Shown in pieces: positions 1 to 8,383 of a stretch of 8,383 nucleotides of DNA. Position numbers and translations under genes: made by a program. Every line of letters begins with the position of its first letter. The first letter of the stretch is position 1. Below the pieces are notes generated by a model. It had not been told where the DNA came from. It did not search any database and was given only the letters and a program-made list of their open reading frames with translations. The DNA is from JAOUEA01 sp035249905 (GTDB taxonomy: Bacteria > Actinomycetota > UBA4738 > HRBIN12), in contig DATFFT010000009.1 in NCBI GenBank assembly GCA_035249905.1, positions 1 to 8,383 of the forward strand, given 5' to 3'.

Positions 1-8383
<8,383 letters not shown>

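Overview
The whole window is one uninterrupted minus-strand reading frame. Reading the reverse complement from 8381 down to 3 gives about 2793 codons, and I find no in-frame stop. The frame agrees at both edges and at every internal checkpoint I took (near 7697, 5711, 4739, 2195 and 992). Neither the start nor the stop codon lies in the window, so this is the interior of a giant gene. Residue numbers below count from the first full codon at 8381. There are no intergenic gaps, RNA genes, promoters, terminators or mobile elements that I can support.

The product reads as a very large, modular, extracellular or cell-surface protein built mostly from beta-sandwich domains. From N- to C-terminus (right to left on the map) the order is: a concanavalin/LamG-like domain; a malectin-like domain, FN3, malectin-like, FN3 and malectin-like; a Big_5-like Ig domain and a Gly-rich linker; a beta-propeller resembling PQQ-dependent glucose/sorbosone dehydrogenases; an ASH-type ('choice-of-anchor D'-like) Ig domain plus a ~187-residue module of uncertain family; a second ASH plus module copy; a second concanavalin-like domain; a classical malectin domain; a third FN3; and the start of another malectin domain that runs off the left edge.

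The architecture suggests a surface or secreted protein that binds carbohydrate through many lectin-like domains and carries one possible sugar- or alcohol-oxidising propeller in its centre. All eight cysteines I find occur as close or same-domain pairs and lysine is very scarce (about 30 in 2793 by hand count). Both fit an exported acidic protein.

The DNA is GC-rich, with G or C at nearly every third codon position. That composition and the domain mix fit a high-GC bacterium such as an actinomycete relative, but Planctomycetota, Myxococcota or Chloroflexota are not excluded. The strongest non-routine signals are a nearly identical tandem malectin-like/FN3 cassette, the duplicated ASH plus 187-residue module, and the enzyme-like propeller buried in an adhesin-like scaffold.
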